Source: CAZMSQ01 sp964569025 (lineage in GTDB: Bacteria; Bacteroidota; Bacteroidia; Chitinophagales; Saprospiraceae). From it: a stretch of 64,000 nucleotides of DNA. A program made the translations under genes and the position numbers. The stretch spans positions 1 through 64,000 of the forward strand of contig CAZMSQ010000004.1 in assembly GCA_964569025.1 (NCBI GenBank), read 5' to 3'. The notes beneath the pieces are model-generated. The model worked only from the letters and a program-made list of their open reading frames with translations, ran no database searches and had not been told where the DNA came from. Positions 50,987-60,436 of the stretch are shown here, one piece after another; the stretch's first letter is position 1; the number at the start of each line of letters is the position of its first letter.

Positions 50987-51196
50987 CTTGCTGAGTTTTG
51001 CGTGAAGTTAACAATTATTCTATGCAGATGCAAGTTATTTACCTGTTTTGTAATTTTATTCCAAATAAAATTCTTTTTCAAAATGTTTGATGCTCTTTTT
51101 GGGATTCTGCAAAAGACCTGATAATAGAAATCAGGGCGTTGGTAAGCCGTAAAAAGAGGAAAAATCCATACCTTCAGTGTGAGGAAACCATACGAT

Positions 51197-51646
51197 ATGA
51201 CACACCTTTTTACAACCTCTATCATCAAAACTGCAAAACGAAGCACAGAAATCGATGCCCCAGGCAACTCTCAGCCTTCTTGTGTTGTGCTCAATTCAGG
51301 CTTATTGCCCGAAGATGGACCAGCGTATCAGTTTTTGGGAAAAATACTGCGGGCAGTTGATGTCAGTCTTGAAAAGGATACGCTTCTCTTACAAATTGAA
51401 ACGCAAGAGAAGGCACCTCAGTTCATTCAACTCAAAAGTGAGATTAGTCCTTGCCCGGTATTGTGTTTTGGAATTCGCCCTGAGGTCCTCAATCTCCATA
51501 TGAACCCGCTCCCTTTTCTGGCGTTCCGGTTTCTGGAATTCGATTGGATTTTTTCAGATTCGTTAGATGTTCTTGAAAAGGATGTGAAAAAGAAAAAGTT
51601 GTTGTGGGACGCTATGAAAGTGCTCTTTCGTCGCGATAGCGAATAA
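51197..51646 (+). CDS. Conserved hypothetical protein
   Basis: 149 residues beginning MTHLFTTSIIKTAKRST. It contains a recognisable helical C-terminal piece AFRFLEFDWIFSDSLDVLEK followed by a lysine-rich helix (DVKKKKLLWDAMKVLF). No signal peptide and no family I can name. The frame opens 6 codons earlier (MRKPYD), so the start is uncertain. It lies 47 bp before rdgB and may be in one transcript. Confidence 0.6.
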   Translation: MTHLFTTSIIKTAKRSTEIDAPGNSQPSCVVLNSGLLPEDGPAYQFLGKILRAVDVSLEKDTLLLQIETQEKAPQFIQLKSEISPCPVLCFGIRPEVLNLHMNPLPFLAFRFLEFDWIFSDSLDVLEKDVKKKKLLWDAMKVLFRRDSE

Positions 51647-51693
51647 AGAAGACAGAGTCAATTTTTCGCAGAATTTTAATTTTACAATGCTGT

Positions 51694-52272
51694 ATGAGAC
51701 AATTACTGGTCGCAACTGGAAACGCTCACAAGCTCTCTGAGATTCGTTCTCTGCTTGGGCCAGAATGGGAGGTGGTGGGGTTGTCAGACCTTGGCATTGA
51801 GGAGGATATTCCCGAGACTAAAAACACCCTCGAAGGCAATGCTCTTCTGAAAGCACGGTACTTATATGAACGAACAGGTCAGGCAGTCTGTGCGGAAGAT
51901 ACCGGGCTGGAGATTCATGCCCTTGGTGGTGAGCCGGGTGTACGTTCTGCCAGATATGCCGGAGATGCCAGGCGTTCTGATGCCAATATGGATCTTGTTC
52001 TGAGCCGAATGAGGGGCATTTCTGACCGGTCAGCGCGGTTTCGGACTGTGATTGCCTTTCTGGATGACTCCGGTCGGTCTCATCTTTTTGAGGGTGTCTG
52101 TGAGGGAAGCATTCGAGAACAGAGGGCAGGAACCGGTGGATTTGGGTATGACCCGATTTTTCAGCCTGAGGGATATACGCAGACCTTTGCAGAGCTCTCC
52201 ACGGATCAAAAAAATGCAATCAGCCACAGAGGGCGTGCAGTCCGTGCCTTTATTGATTTTCTCATAGTTTGA
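51694..52272 (+). CDS. rdgB: RdgB/HAM1 non-canonical purine NTP pyrophosphatase
   Basis: 192-residue house-cleaning enzyme that removes dITP/XTP. Motifs: LLVATGNAHKLSEI (triphosphate loop), CAEDTGLEIHALGGEPGV, GTGGFGYDPIFQPEGY and SHRGRAVRAF. Full length for the family. In front of the TrpXYZ-like ABC genes but not obviously coupled. Confidence 0.95.
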   Translation: MRQLLVATGNAHKLSEIRSLLGPEWEVVGLSDLGIEEDIPETKNTLEGNALLKARYLYERTGQAVCAEDTGLEIHALGGEPGVRSARYAGDARRSDANMDLVLSRMRGISDRSARFRTVIAFLDDSGRSHLFEGVCEGSIREQRAGTGGFGYDPIFQPEGYTQTFAELSTDQKNAISHRGRAVRAFIDFLIV

Positions 52273-52322
52273 AGGAGGCCAATTTGATTTTCTAATCGTT
52301 TTTCACTCAATTATTTATTGCT

Positions 52323-53312
52323 ATGACCAGAATTCGACAGTTTTATTCTCTATTCCTGGTATTGGTGTTGATTCTGCTGACAGGGTTCTGGTCATGTCAG
52401 GGCAGTGCCGAATCACTGCCGACCATTGGCTTTGTAGATGCATTTGAAGATGATACCATCGCTAAGGCGCGAGTTGGTTTTTTCGATGCCCTCGCCGAGG
52501 CGGGTTACTCGGAGGCAGATACCACGCTCTCAGTCATTTACCGGAATGCTCAGGGAGATATTCCCACGCTGACGCAAATCGTTCGCTACATGCTGAGCCG
52601 CCAGGTCGATTTGATTGCAACCTGTCCATCGCTTTCTACAATCACGGCTCTCCAGAACACACGAGAGGTGCCTGTGTGTATGATGGTCTCTCCCACTCCT
52701 GAGCTCATGCAGGTCATGAGTGCCACGGACGATGCACCAGCCAATCTCTTTGGGGTGGCCGAGAATCTTGGGTACATTGATACTTCATTTTCGCTGATAC
52801 CAAAGTTACTTGGGGAGAAATCAGAGCCTGTTCGTGTCGGTTTGCTCTACAATCAATCTGAGCCTCAAAGTGTCGATGCTTTTAATCGGATACAGCAGAT
52901 TGCTTCGCGGGAAAATGCAGTCCTTGTCGGTTTGCCTGTAAACACTTCAGCTGATGTACAGCTTGTCGCTGCTGCTTTGCTGAATGAGGGTGTAGACGCT
53001 TTTTTTGCGATGCCTGACAACACGATATTTGCCGCTTTCGAGACCATCTTACAATCGTGCGAGGAGGCTGGGGTTCCGATATTCACCTCTGAGGCAGGGC
53101 TTGTGGCCAGAGGTGCGGTTGCGGCATATGGGGCGGATTTGTATGCCTGGGGCCAGCAGGCTGGAAGACAGGCAGCACAGATGCTTGATCAGGGTTCTTC
53201 TGAAGGGCTGTCTTGGGAATTGGTTAAGGTGAGACGGAAGGTATACCGTCCGGATGCCGTAGAACGCTATGGGCTTACCATTCCTGAGGGATATGAAGTT
53301 TTTGGAGAATGA
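52323..53312 (+). CDS. ABC transporter substrate-binding lipoprotein (TrpX-like)
   Basis: 329 residues. Hydrophobic leader LFLVLVLILLTGFWSC ends in a lipobox-like Cys, so it is probably a membrane-anchored lipoprotein. The remainder matches the ABC_sub_bind (PF04392-like) family: TIGFVDAFEDDTIAKARVGF, YRNAQGDIPTLTQIV, VGLLYNQSEP and a central PDNTIFAAFETIL. Members bind aromatic amino acids in streptococci (TrpX), but the ligand here is not known. First gene of an ATGA-overlapped three-gene transporter. Confidence 0.87.
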   Translation: MTRIRQFYSLFLVLVLILLTGFWSCQGSAESLPTIGFVDAFEDDTIAKARVGFFDALAEAGYSEADTTLSVIYRNAQGDIPTLTQIVRYMLSRQVDLIATCPSLSTITALQNTREVPVCMMVSPTPELMQVMSATDDAPANLFGVAENLGYIDTSFSLIPKLLGEKSEPVRVGLLYNQSEPQSVDAFNRIQQIASRENAVLVGLPVNTSADVQLVAAALLNEGVDAFFAMPDNTIFAAFETILQSCEEAGVPIFTSEAGLVARGAVAAYGADLYAWGQQAGRQAAQMLDQGSSEGLSWELVKVRRKVYRPDAVERYGLTIPEGYEVFGE

Positions 53313-54178
53313 CCTTCTTTTTGACTGCATTGATTCAGGGTTTGTGCCTCTCGGCTATGGGTTTGGGGATATACATCACCATGAAAATTTTCAAAATCCC
53401 TGATATTACGACAGATGGCAGTTACACCCTCGGTGCGGCGGTGACAGCTGTGATGCTGGTACAGGGATGGCCTCTTCCGTTTGTGCTGCTCGCTGCGATG
53501 ATGGCCGGAGTGCTTGCAGGCATTGCAACGGGGCTTGTCCATACCCGACTGGGCATTGACCCTTTGCTCGCAGGCATTTTGGTGATGACTGGGTTGTACT
53601 CAGTCAATCTCTCTGTGCTCGGACGCTCGAATATCCCGCTCATTGAGGTGCAGGGTCTTTTCTCCATGATTGCTGTATTTCCCACCCGATTACCAAATGA
53701 ATTGCTTATTGGTGTGATCAGTATGGTTGTACTGAGTGGGATTCTTGCTTTTGTCCTTCGGACCGATTTCGGCATTGCCATGAGAGCTACGGGCGACAGC
53801 GAGACGATGAGCAGGGCCTTGGGCATTGACACCGACCGGATGAAAGTAATTGGCCTGGCATTAGCCAACTTATTGACTGCATTGAGTGGATTTTTGGTCA
53901 CCCAGTATCAAAAGTTTGCCGACATCAACATGGGGCTTGGCATTGTCCTTGTTGGTCTGGGCTCTGTGCTGATTGGTGATGCCATCATCAAGGGGCTGCG
54001 GATCAGAAGAATCTGGCTCCGGCTCATTGCCATTCTCGGTGGTTGCATTCTTTTCCAATCAATGCTGGCAGCAGCCCTTTCTATTGGCATCAACCCCAAC
54101 TTTCTTAAACTCATGACGGCACTTTTTGTCATGGGGATTGTCGGGATTCCAAGACTGCTGAAGGTCCGAAGCTTATGA
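53309..54178 (+). CDS. ABC transporter permease (TrpY/LivH-like)
   Basis: 289-residue inner membrane permease with about nine hydrophobic helices. It begins TALIQGLCLSAMGLGIYITM and has the branched-chain-type permease phrase IPDITTDGSYTLGAAVTAVM near residue 30 and LRTDFGIAMRATGDSETMSRALGI as the coupling loop. ATGA overlaps on both sides link it to the binding protein and ATPase. Substrate unknown. Confidence 0.9.
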   Translation: MTFFLTALIQGLCLSAMGLGIYITMKIFKIPDITTDGSYTLGAAVTAVMLVQGWPLPFVLLAAMMAGVLAGIATGLVHTRLGIDPLLAGILVMTGLYSVNLSVLGRSNIPLIEVQGLFSMIAVFPTRLPNELLIGVISMVVLSGILAFVLRTDFGIAMRATGDSETMSRALGIDTDRMKVIGLALANLLTALSGFLVTQYQKFADINMGLGIVLVGLGSVLIGDAIIKGLRIRRIWLRLIAILGGCILFQSMLAAALSIGINPNFLKLMTALFVMGIVGIPRLLKVRSL

Positions 54179-54924
54179 TTCAGCTCAGACAGGTTTCAAA
54201 GGTTTTCAATCGCGGTGAGGTCAATGAGGTGACTGCTTTGCACCCGCTCGACCTTGACATTCAGTCAGGTGAGTTTGTGGTGTTGGTGGGTACAAACGGG
54301 TCTGGAAAATCGACCCTGCTGAATCTCATTGCCGGCTCCGTTTTTCCATCATCGGGTCGCATTCTGTTTCAGGGTCAGGACGTGACCTATTTGCCAGAGT
54401 ACAAGCGAACAAGATGGCTGGCGCGGGTTTTTCAGAATCCTCTCGGTGGGACCGCTCCGGAATTAAGCGTGATTGATAATTTCAGGCTCGCAGCCCTCCG
54501 AACCCGCAGGAAAGGATTGAAAATAGGCGTTTCTGCCGATTTTCGCTCCACAGTTGCCGGAGAAGTCTCCAAACTTGGCTTAGGACTGGAGGGGCAGCTT
54601 CAGCAGCCAATGGGTACCCTGTCAGGCGGGCAACGACAAGCGCTGACGCTGCTGATGGCAGGGATGGACCATATGGAGGTTCTCCTGCTGGATGAACCCA
54701 CTGCGGCCCTCGACCCACGGTCTGCAATTCTGGTTATGGAAACTGCTCGCAGGCTGATTGCAGAGCATGGCCTCACTGCCATTCTGATTACCCACCATCT
54801 CGAACAGGCGCTGCAGTTCGGCAACCGGTTGCTGTTTCTTTCTGGCGGACGACTTCAGCATGATCTGGATGCCCATGAAAAATCAGGGCTCTCGCTCCAG
54901 GACCTTCAATCATGGTTCGATTGA
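54175..54924 (+). CDS. ABC transporter ATP-binding protein (TrpZ-like)
   Basis: 249 residues. Walker A GTNGSGKSTLLNLI, signature LSGGQRQALTLLMAG, Walker B LLLDEPTAALDP and H-loop ITHHLEQAL. Q-loop is VFQNPLGGTAPELS. Completes the binding-protein, permease and ATPase set. It is convergent with the photolyase gene after 17 bp. Confidence 0.92.
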   Translation: MIQLRQVSKVFNRGEVNEVTALHPLDLDIQSGEFVVLVGTNGSGKSTLLNLIAGSVFPSSGRILFQGQDVTYLPEYKRTRWLARVFQNPLGGTAPELSVIDNFRLAALRTRRKGLKIGVSADFRSTVAGEVSKLGLGLEGQLQQPMGTLSGGQRQALTLLMAGMDHMEVLLLDEPTAALDPRSAILVMETARRLIAEHGLTAILITHHLEQALQFGNRLLFLSGGRLQHDLDAHEKSGLSLQDLQSWFD

Positions 54925-54941
54925 AGGTTTGAAAAGCCTTT

Positions 54942-56486
54942 TCAGAGCGTATTGATGGTCGCCTTGACTTCTGCGGCCCGGGCGAGAATCTGGGCTTGCT
55001 CAGCAGGGTCAAATCGGTCCCATACCCTGTACATCATCCCGATTCGCGGATTATTTCTGAGTTTGTCTGCATGACGGGCGTAGAAATCCCAATACAGGCT
55101 ATTGAATGGACAAGCATCAGAACCGGTTTTTTTCTTTCGGTCATATTGACAACTCGCACAGTAATCACCCATTTTGTGCATGTAATTGGCGCTGCTCACA
55201 TAGGGTTTTGTACCGACTATGCCCCCATCTGCAAACTGACTCATGCCACGGGTATTGGTTATTTCCACCCATTCCAGGGCATCAATGTATATGCCCAGAT
55301 ACCACGCATCAACTTCGTCCGGATGACACCCCAATAGCAATGCAAAATTACCGGTCACCATGAGGCGCTGGATGTGGTGGGCATATGCATGCTCCAGTGA
55401 CTGCCCGATTGATTCGCTCAGACAGGTCATTTTTGTGTCTCCAGTCCAGAAAAAATCAGGGAGTGGGGCCTCATGTTCAAAAAAATTGAGGGAGGCATAG
55501 TCCGGCATTTCAGCCCAGTAAATTCCCCGCATATATTCTCTCCAACCAAGGATTTGACGAATGAAGCCTTCGACCTGGGAAATATGGATGGAATCCTGAT
55601 GGGTTTTCCACCAGGCCTCTGCTTTCCGGATGACTTCAAGTGGATGAAGAATTTTTGCATTCAAGAGAAAGGAGAGTCTGGAATGGAACAGAAATGCGTG
55701 CCGGCTTGTCATGGCATCCTGATAGGTCCCGAAAAGAGGCAATCGGTGTTCCAGGAAATCATCAAGCAGCACCAACCCTTCCTCTCTGGTAATCGCCCAG
55801 GGGAATGCCTGTGCGTCGATTGTGCCAATTGTTTGCACGCCACATGACTCCAGCATCTGCACCATTGTGCTGACGTCCCGGATTGTGGAAGGGGCATCAG
55901 GAATGGATATTTTCGACGGGAGCTTCCGCCGATTGTCGGCATCATAGTTCCACTGGCCAGTAAGAGGTGTTTTCCCATCTTCTTCCATGAGTACATGGTA
56001 GCGTTTCCTCATGGACCGGTAGAAGGTTTCCATGAGGTAGGTTTTCTTGCCCGCAAAAAGCTTCGAGACCTCATCCCGTTGGGTCAGGAAATGCGCACTG
56101 TCTGCTGCGGCTGATGGAATGCTGAGATCTGCACAAAACTCAGACAGTTGGGTGTCAAGGCGATACTCGTCCGGGAGTATGTACTCAAACCGCCCGATGT
56201 TTTCTGACTCAATGATGCGGGTGAGCTGATCCGTCAAGCTTCCTGACTGAGATGAATCATCGAGTGTGATATAGATGACCTGATGACCGTTTGAGGTTAA
56301 CCAACTTGCAAAGTGACGCATCGCCAAGAAGAAGGCAACAATTTTTTGAATGTGATGGCGGACATAGTCAGTTTCCTGCCGCAATTCCATCATGACATAC
56401 ATGACATCCTGTTCTGGCGATTCAAACCAAGGGTGGGAACTGTTCAGCTGGTCTCCCAAAATGAGACGGAGAGTCGGTGCTTTCAT
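54942..56486 (-). CDS. Cryptochrome/photolyase family protein of the bacterial FeS (PhrB) type
   Basis: 514 residues. The N-terminus LRLILGDQLNSSHPW and the FAD-domain block REYMRGIYWAEMPDY, then NFALLLGCHPDEVDAWY, match FeS-BCP/PhrB (6-4) photolyases rather than CPD class I. Four Cys suited to a [4Fe-4S] cluster are seen: MTCLSES, then YCASCQYDR (two) and DACPFNSLYWDF. The C-terminus has NPRIGMMYRVWDR. It repairs UV lesions with light energy. Distal location to rhodopsin genes, but consistent with a sun-exposed habitat. Confidence 0.92.
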   Translation of the reverse strand: MKAPTLRLILGDQLNSSHPWFESPEQDVMYVMMELRQETDYVRHHIQKIVAFFLAMRHFASWLTSNGHQVIYITLDDSSQSGSLTDQLTRIIESENIGRFEYILPDEYRLDTQLSEFCADLSIPSAAADSAHFLTQRDEVSKLFAGKKTYLMETFYRSMRKRYHVLMEEDGKTPLTGQWNYDADNRRKLPSKISIPDAPSTIRDVSTMVQMLESCGVQTIGTIDAQAFPWAITREEGLVLLDDFLEHRLPLFGTYQDAMTSRHAFLFHSRLSFLLNAKILHPLEVIRKAEAWWKTHQDSIHISQVEGFIRQILGWREYMRGIYWAEMPDYASLNFFEHEAPLPDFFWTGDTKMTCLSESIGQSLEHAYAHHIQRLMVTGNFALLLGCHPDEVDAWYLGIYIDALEWVEITNTRGMSQFADGGIVGTKPYVSSANYMHKMGDYCASCQYDRKKKTGSDACPFNSLYWDFYARHADKLRNNPRIGMMYRVWDRFDPAEQAQILARAAEVKATINTL

Positions 56487-56561
56487 CTTTTTTGGAGTAA
56501 CTTTAGATTTTTGGATTGGTTGACGCTTCTATCAGATTCGTCGCTCGATAATGTGTCCCAA

Positions 56562-57458
56562 ATGAATGAAATTATCCTCGAGATTGACAGTCTTTCCAAA
56601 CGATATGGCCAAATTCAGGCTGTTGAGAATTTATCTCTCAATATTTCCCGAGGTACCGTTTGCGGTATCCTAGGTCCGAACGGAAGTGGCAAAACCACTT
56701 CTCTCAGCATGCTTCTTGGAATTGTCCGTCCAGATTCAGGATCCTACAGTTGGTTTGGTGGGAGGATGAACGGTGCCAAGGCGCGAAAGCGAATAGGCGC
56801 GTTGCTGGAAACCCCAAATTTTTATCCTTGGATGAATGCCGAGGAAAATCTCCGCATCCTTTCGCACATCAAGGGTGTGAATCCTTCCCTTCAAGATGAG
56901 TTACTTGATATTGTCGGATTGGCTGACAGAAAGCATTCTCCTTTCAACACCTATTCCCTGGGCATGAAGCAGCGACTTGCCCTCGCAGGGGCTTTGGTAG
57001 GCGACCCCGATGTCCTCATCCTTGACGAACCTGCAAACGGCCTGGATCCACAGGGGATTTCGGAAGTCAGGTCGGTGGTTCGGCAGATTGCTGCATTGGG
57101 CAAAACGATCATCATGGCATCTCATATTCTGGATGAGGTCGAAAAGGTCTGTACGCATGTCGCCATTCTCAAAAAAGGTGTGTTGCTGGCCTATGGCTCT
57201 ACTGGATCAATTCTGGATAACTGCCTTGAATGCGAGGCTTCATGCGATGATCCGGACCGTCTGTTTGCTGTGTTCAGCGAACTCTCATTTATCAAAAACC
57301 TCAGACAGAATGGACAGGGTGTTGTTTTGTTTGAGATTCCGGTAGGTCAGGACCCTGCCAGCCTAAATCAACTTGCTTTTTCCAAGGGGCTCATTCTCAG
57401 GCAACTTCATTGTAAGCGTCGAAGCCTAGAGGCAGAATTTCTCAAAATAACAAACTAA
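56562..57458 (+). CDS. ABC-2 type exporter ATP-binding protein
   Basis: 298 residues. It starts MNEIILEIDSLSKRYG with Walker A GPNGSGKTTSL, signature SLGMKQRLALAGAL, Walker B VLILDEPANGLDPQG and H-loop ASHILDEVEKV. The ~90-residue C-terminal tail lacks recognisable motifs. It pairs with the permease 6 bp downstream. The ATG at 56562 is used; an upstream in-frame stretch to 56313 runs into the photolyase gene. Confidence 0.9.
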   Translation: MNEIILEIDSLSKRYGQIQAVENLSLNISRGTVCGILGPNGSGKTTSLSMLLGIVRPDSGSYSWFGGRMNGAKARKRIGALLETPNFYPWMNAEENLRILSHIKGVNPSLQDELLDIVGLADRKHSPFNTYSLGMKQRLALAGALVGDPDVLILDEPANGLDPQGISEVRSVVRQIAALGKTIIMASHILDEVEKVCTHVAILKKGVLLAYGSTGSILDNCLECEASCDDPDRLFAVFSELSFIKNLRQNGQGVVLFEIPVGQDPASLNQLAFSKGLILRQLHCKRRSLEAEFLKITN

Positions 57459-57464
57459 CCTACT

Positions 57465-58292
57465 ATGGTCGGTCGTCTGGTCTGGCTCTTAAAGCTTGAA
57501 TGGTTGAAGTTCAAGAATCTTCGGGTTTTTCGAGCTCTGGCCATCGCATATACACTCCTTCTAATGGCAGGGCTGCTGGTTTTCAAGGCGATGCCTGAGC
57601 TGCCGGGTGAGACCTTTATGCAGGATCTATTTGCTTTTCCGCTTATCTGGAAGTGGCTTGGATATGGCGGAAACTGGCTCTCATTTTTTTGCCTTGGTTT
57701 CATGGGTATTTTATCCGTGACAACCGAATTCACGAATCGGACGGCCCGCCAAAATCTCATTACAGGTCTGAGCCGGGACGATTTTCTGAAAAGCAAGGTT
57801 TTATTCCTTCTTGCTGTCGCCATGGCAGCCACCGTGGTGTATGTTCTTGTTGGCTTTGCATATGGTCTTTTGCACTCGAAACTCCTATCTGCTGCCTTGA
57901 TTTTCGGATCCGCTGGTCCGTGGGTGATTGGGAGGTATTTTCTGATGTGTCTCGGTTATCTCACCTTAGGATTGAGTGCCGGATTTCTCTTTAGGAAGAG
58001 CGGACTGACCATATTTGCCTACATCATCTATGTTTCTTTCGGAGAGTTATTCATTCGCTGGGTCATCCATCTGAAAGTCCTCGGTGGCGGAAGAAGTATG
58101 GTCTACTACCCTGCCAATGCGCTTGGATACATTATGCCCGTGCCCATCGGGATGGACGAGCTGGCTGTGATGACCAGAGAGAGCGGTATTGATTTTATCA
58201 TGCGGCCTACAGAGGCAGCCGTGACGGTTATTGTCTACACAGTGCTCATGATCGGTGGCTCCTGGCTGTTGGTAAGGAAAAGAGATTTTTAA
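57465..58292 (+). CDS. ABC-2 type transporter permease
   Basis: 275 residues, six hydrophobic helices. It begins LVWLLKLEWLKFKNLRVFRALA and contains TEFTNRTARQNLITGLSRDDFLKSK, the coupling loop typical of ABC-2 membrane subunits of the bacitracin/lantibiotic (BcrB) kind. The substrate of this two-gene exporter is unknown. Its stop overlaps the convergent GNAT-like gene by 4 bp. Confidence 0.88.
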   Translation: MVGRLVWLLKLEWLKFKNLRVFRALAIAYTLLLMAGLLVFKAMPELPGETFMQDLFAFPLIWKWLGYGGNWLSFFCLGFMGILSVTTEFTNRTARQNLITGLSRDDFLKSKVLFLLAVAMAATVVYVLVGFAYGLLHSKLLSAALIFGSAGPWVIGRYFLMCLGYLTLGLSAGFLFRKSGLTIFAYIIYVSFGELFIRWVIHLKVLGGGRSMVYYPANALGYIMPVPIGMDELAVMTRESGIDFIMRPTEAAVTVIVYTVLMIGGSWLLVRKRDF

Positions 58293-59527
58293 GCAGACTC
58301 TTTCCCGAATGGATGGCGTGCTTCCCAGTGAGCTTCAGGTACAAATCGCTGGAAATAAATTGGAAACAGGGCGTTGAGAATTCTGCAGCGATGACGTGTG
58401 TACAAACGATAGTCTCTGGGGGTGGCCCCGACAGAGCTTTTGATTTCTAAAGCAGTTCTTGACAGATTGATGTGGCTGACTTTCATGTCTATGCCTGTGC
58501 GTATGATGTCATACAGCATGTTCAAGTAAAGCTGTGAATCCCGGTTTTCTTTACCTTGAAAACCAAGGTAATGTGCTTCAAGACTTCTGGAATCTGATTG
58601 AATGAGGGTGTAAAACCCGACAATTTCCCCATTTCGGGTAAATGCAGTTGCCCGGAATGAGGCTCCAAGCTCATAGGCCATGCGCGCAAAATAGTCATCC
58701 GGAAGGGCGACCATGTTAAATCCGGAGTGATTAGCGACCTCACGATACAAGCGATGGAGGTCTTCGGCGAAAACCTCGCTTCTCGATTCATTCAAGGGGA
58801 GTCTTTCGATGCCTGCCATTTTTTTGAATGCCCGCTTTGCACGCACCCTGTACTTAGATGTCATTGAGGCGAGGTAATCATCGAAGGATTGCCAATCGGC
58901 AGGGAGGTCCAGTTCCATGCCTGGCTGGATATCAAATCCGGTGCAAGAAGGAAGTGCATCGAATACGCCGAATTGCTCAGAAGGCACATCTTTCAACACC
59001 CACATTGCGGCTTGTCTGTGACCCAAATTCCTTTCGCAAATCAACTTGTCAAGACCCTCCCGGAGAAGCATAGCTTGCTTGTCTTCTTCAACTGTTGCAT
59101 CAAATGCAAACGCATTTGGACCGGTTCGCATCATGTTCCCACAGACGAGGATGGAAATGGATATCCTTTTCAATATAAACCGCTTCCACGCCGCCAAAGA
59201 GGAAAGATCGAGGTGCTCCCGACCCGAAAATCGAATCCACTGGCAATACGCAATTCCAACAGGTGATTGATTCCTGAAGAACACCAGATATCCGAACACA
59301 AATCCTTTAGGGGGATTTGATTCCACAGATTCAAGGTAGCGAGAACGGAGAAAAAACGATTCTGAATAGGTCATTGAATCCCACACATCTTTGGTTTCCC
59401 TCACCGAATCGAACAGGGAGACCGAATAGCCTTCACTGAGTTTGGCCGTCCATAGCGGGTGGAGCGTTTGGGATCCGGTAATGATGGGGTCTGGCTGAGA
59501 CTGACGTGTGGTGGTGCAAAGATTCAT
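58289..59527 (-). CDS. GNAT/FemAB-like acyltransferase
   Basis: 412-residue soluble protein. The C-terminal part has features of GNAT (Acetyltransf_6/FemAB-like) enzymes: SKYRVRAKRAFKKM, ATAFTRNGEIVGFYTLIQ and LEAHYLGFQGKENRDSQLYL, then FPIYFQRFVPE. The first half shows a related beta-sheet (FGYLVFFRNQSPVGIAYCQW), so a duplicated fold is likely. No substrate can be suggested. The start MNLCTTTRQSQPDP is chosen; a longer frame to 59575 exists. Confidence 0.75.
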   Translation of the reverse strand: MNLCTTTRQSQPDPIITGSQTLHPLWTAKLSEGYSVSLFDSVRETKDVWDSMTYSESFFLRSRYLESVESNPPKGFVFGYLVFFRNQSPVGIAYCQWIRFSGREHLDLSSLAAWKRFILKRISISILVCGNMMRTGPNAFAFDATVEEDKQAMLLREGLDKLICERNLGHRQAAMWVLKDVPSEQFGVFDALPSCTGFDIQPGMELDLPADWQSFDDYLASMTSKYRVRAKRAFKKMAGIERLPLNESRSEVFAEDLHRLYREVANHSGFNMVALPDDYFARMAYELGASFRATAFTRNGEIVGFYTLIQSDSRSLEAHYLGFQGKENRDSQLYLNMLYDIIRTGIDMKVSHINLSRTALEIKSSVGATPRDYRLYTRHRCRILNALFPIYFQRFVPEAHWEARHPFGKESA

Positions 59528-59590
59528 GAATGGAGTTCGGTCCAATAGAATGCGAGCAAGAGATTCAGGCAACAAAACGCATCGATGGAA

Positions 59591-60223
59591 TTATTGTTTT
59601 GTTACAAGATTGGTTTGAATGATCTGACGTGCAATATTCTCATCTTTCCATCCTCTGCTGATTGCATGCCCCATGCCATCATAGTTGAGCATCCAATCTT
59701 CAATCATTTTCCGCGCCATTGGGTAGTTGACTGTGAAATCAGCGAACGTTGTAGCCTGGATGGTCCAGTTTTTAGGTTCGGCTGGTACCGCAATGATTTT
59801 GGTGTCTTCTTCCCCTTCATCAATGAGCATGAGTGCAGCTATAGGGATCACTTCAAGAAGGGTGCCGGTGGGGACAGACTCCGAGAGAACCAGAATGTCG
59901 AGCGCGTCTCCATCGCCCCCTGCTTCGGGGTCCATTCTGGTAGAGGGAATGAATCCATAATTGCCGGGATATGGGAGGAAATGAATTATCCGGTCTTTTC
60001 CATCACGCTGGTCAACGAAGAAATTGCCACGGTCTGGATTGTATTCAAACTTTTTATTTGTGCCGGCTGGAATTTCGATGACGGCATGTACAGTATTTTG
60101 GGCTGAGAAAGCCGGCAAGGCATATAATTTGCGGGGAGATATCTGCTGGCAGCTGCAGCCTGACAGGATAAGGATTGTGACGAGCGCTGTCAAATTGCAG
60201 CAGTTACTTAATTCCCGAAGCAT
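59591..60223 (-). CDS. ppa: Family I inorganic pyrophosphatase, predicted lipoprotein
   Basis: 210 residues. N-terminal hydrophobic helix ends with lipobox LILSGCSC, so the enzyme is probably anchored in the envelope. Catalytic motifs of soluble family I PPases follow: EIPAGTNKKFEYNPD, YPGNYGFIPST, GGDGDALDILVL (the DxDxxD metal triad) and KNWTIQATTF. Most bacterial family I PPases lack a leader. Lipoprotein forms occur in Bacteroidetes. Confidence 0.87.
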   Translation of the reverse strand: MLRELSNCCNLTALVTILILSGCSCQQISPRKLYALPAFSAQNTVHAVIEIPAGTNKKFEYNPDRGNFFVDQRDGKDRIIHFLPYPGNYGFIPSTRMDPEAGGDGDALDILVLSESVPTGTLLEVIPIAALMLIDEGEEDTKIIAVPAEPKNWTIQATTFADFTVNYPMARKMIEDWMLNYDGMGHAISRGWKDENIARQIIQTNLVTKQ

Positions 60224-60436
60224 TCATGTGATTCTTGAGCAGCAATATTACACACTTTTAGCGTGCATCACAAAAGAACCTGGGCTTTGTTTCCGCATAT
60301 CATGATCAATTGACCATATTTGAAGATGATGAATATAATCTCGTTTTTGGAAGGCTTTGATAATGAAGAATGGGAAAGGGGGAGAATGGCATGGGCTTTT
60401 GTAATTTTGGCATTCATTTTTGAAATACTTTGGGGT

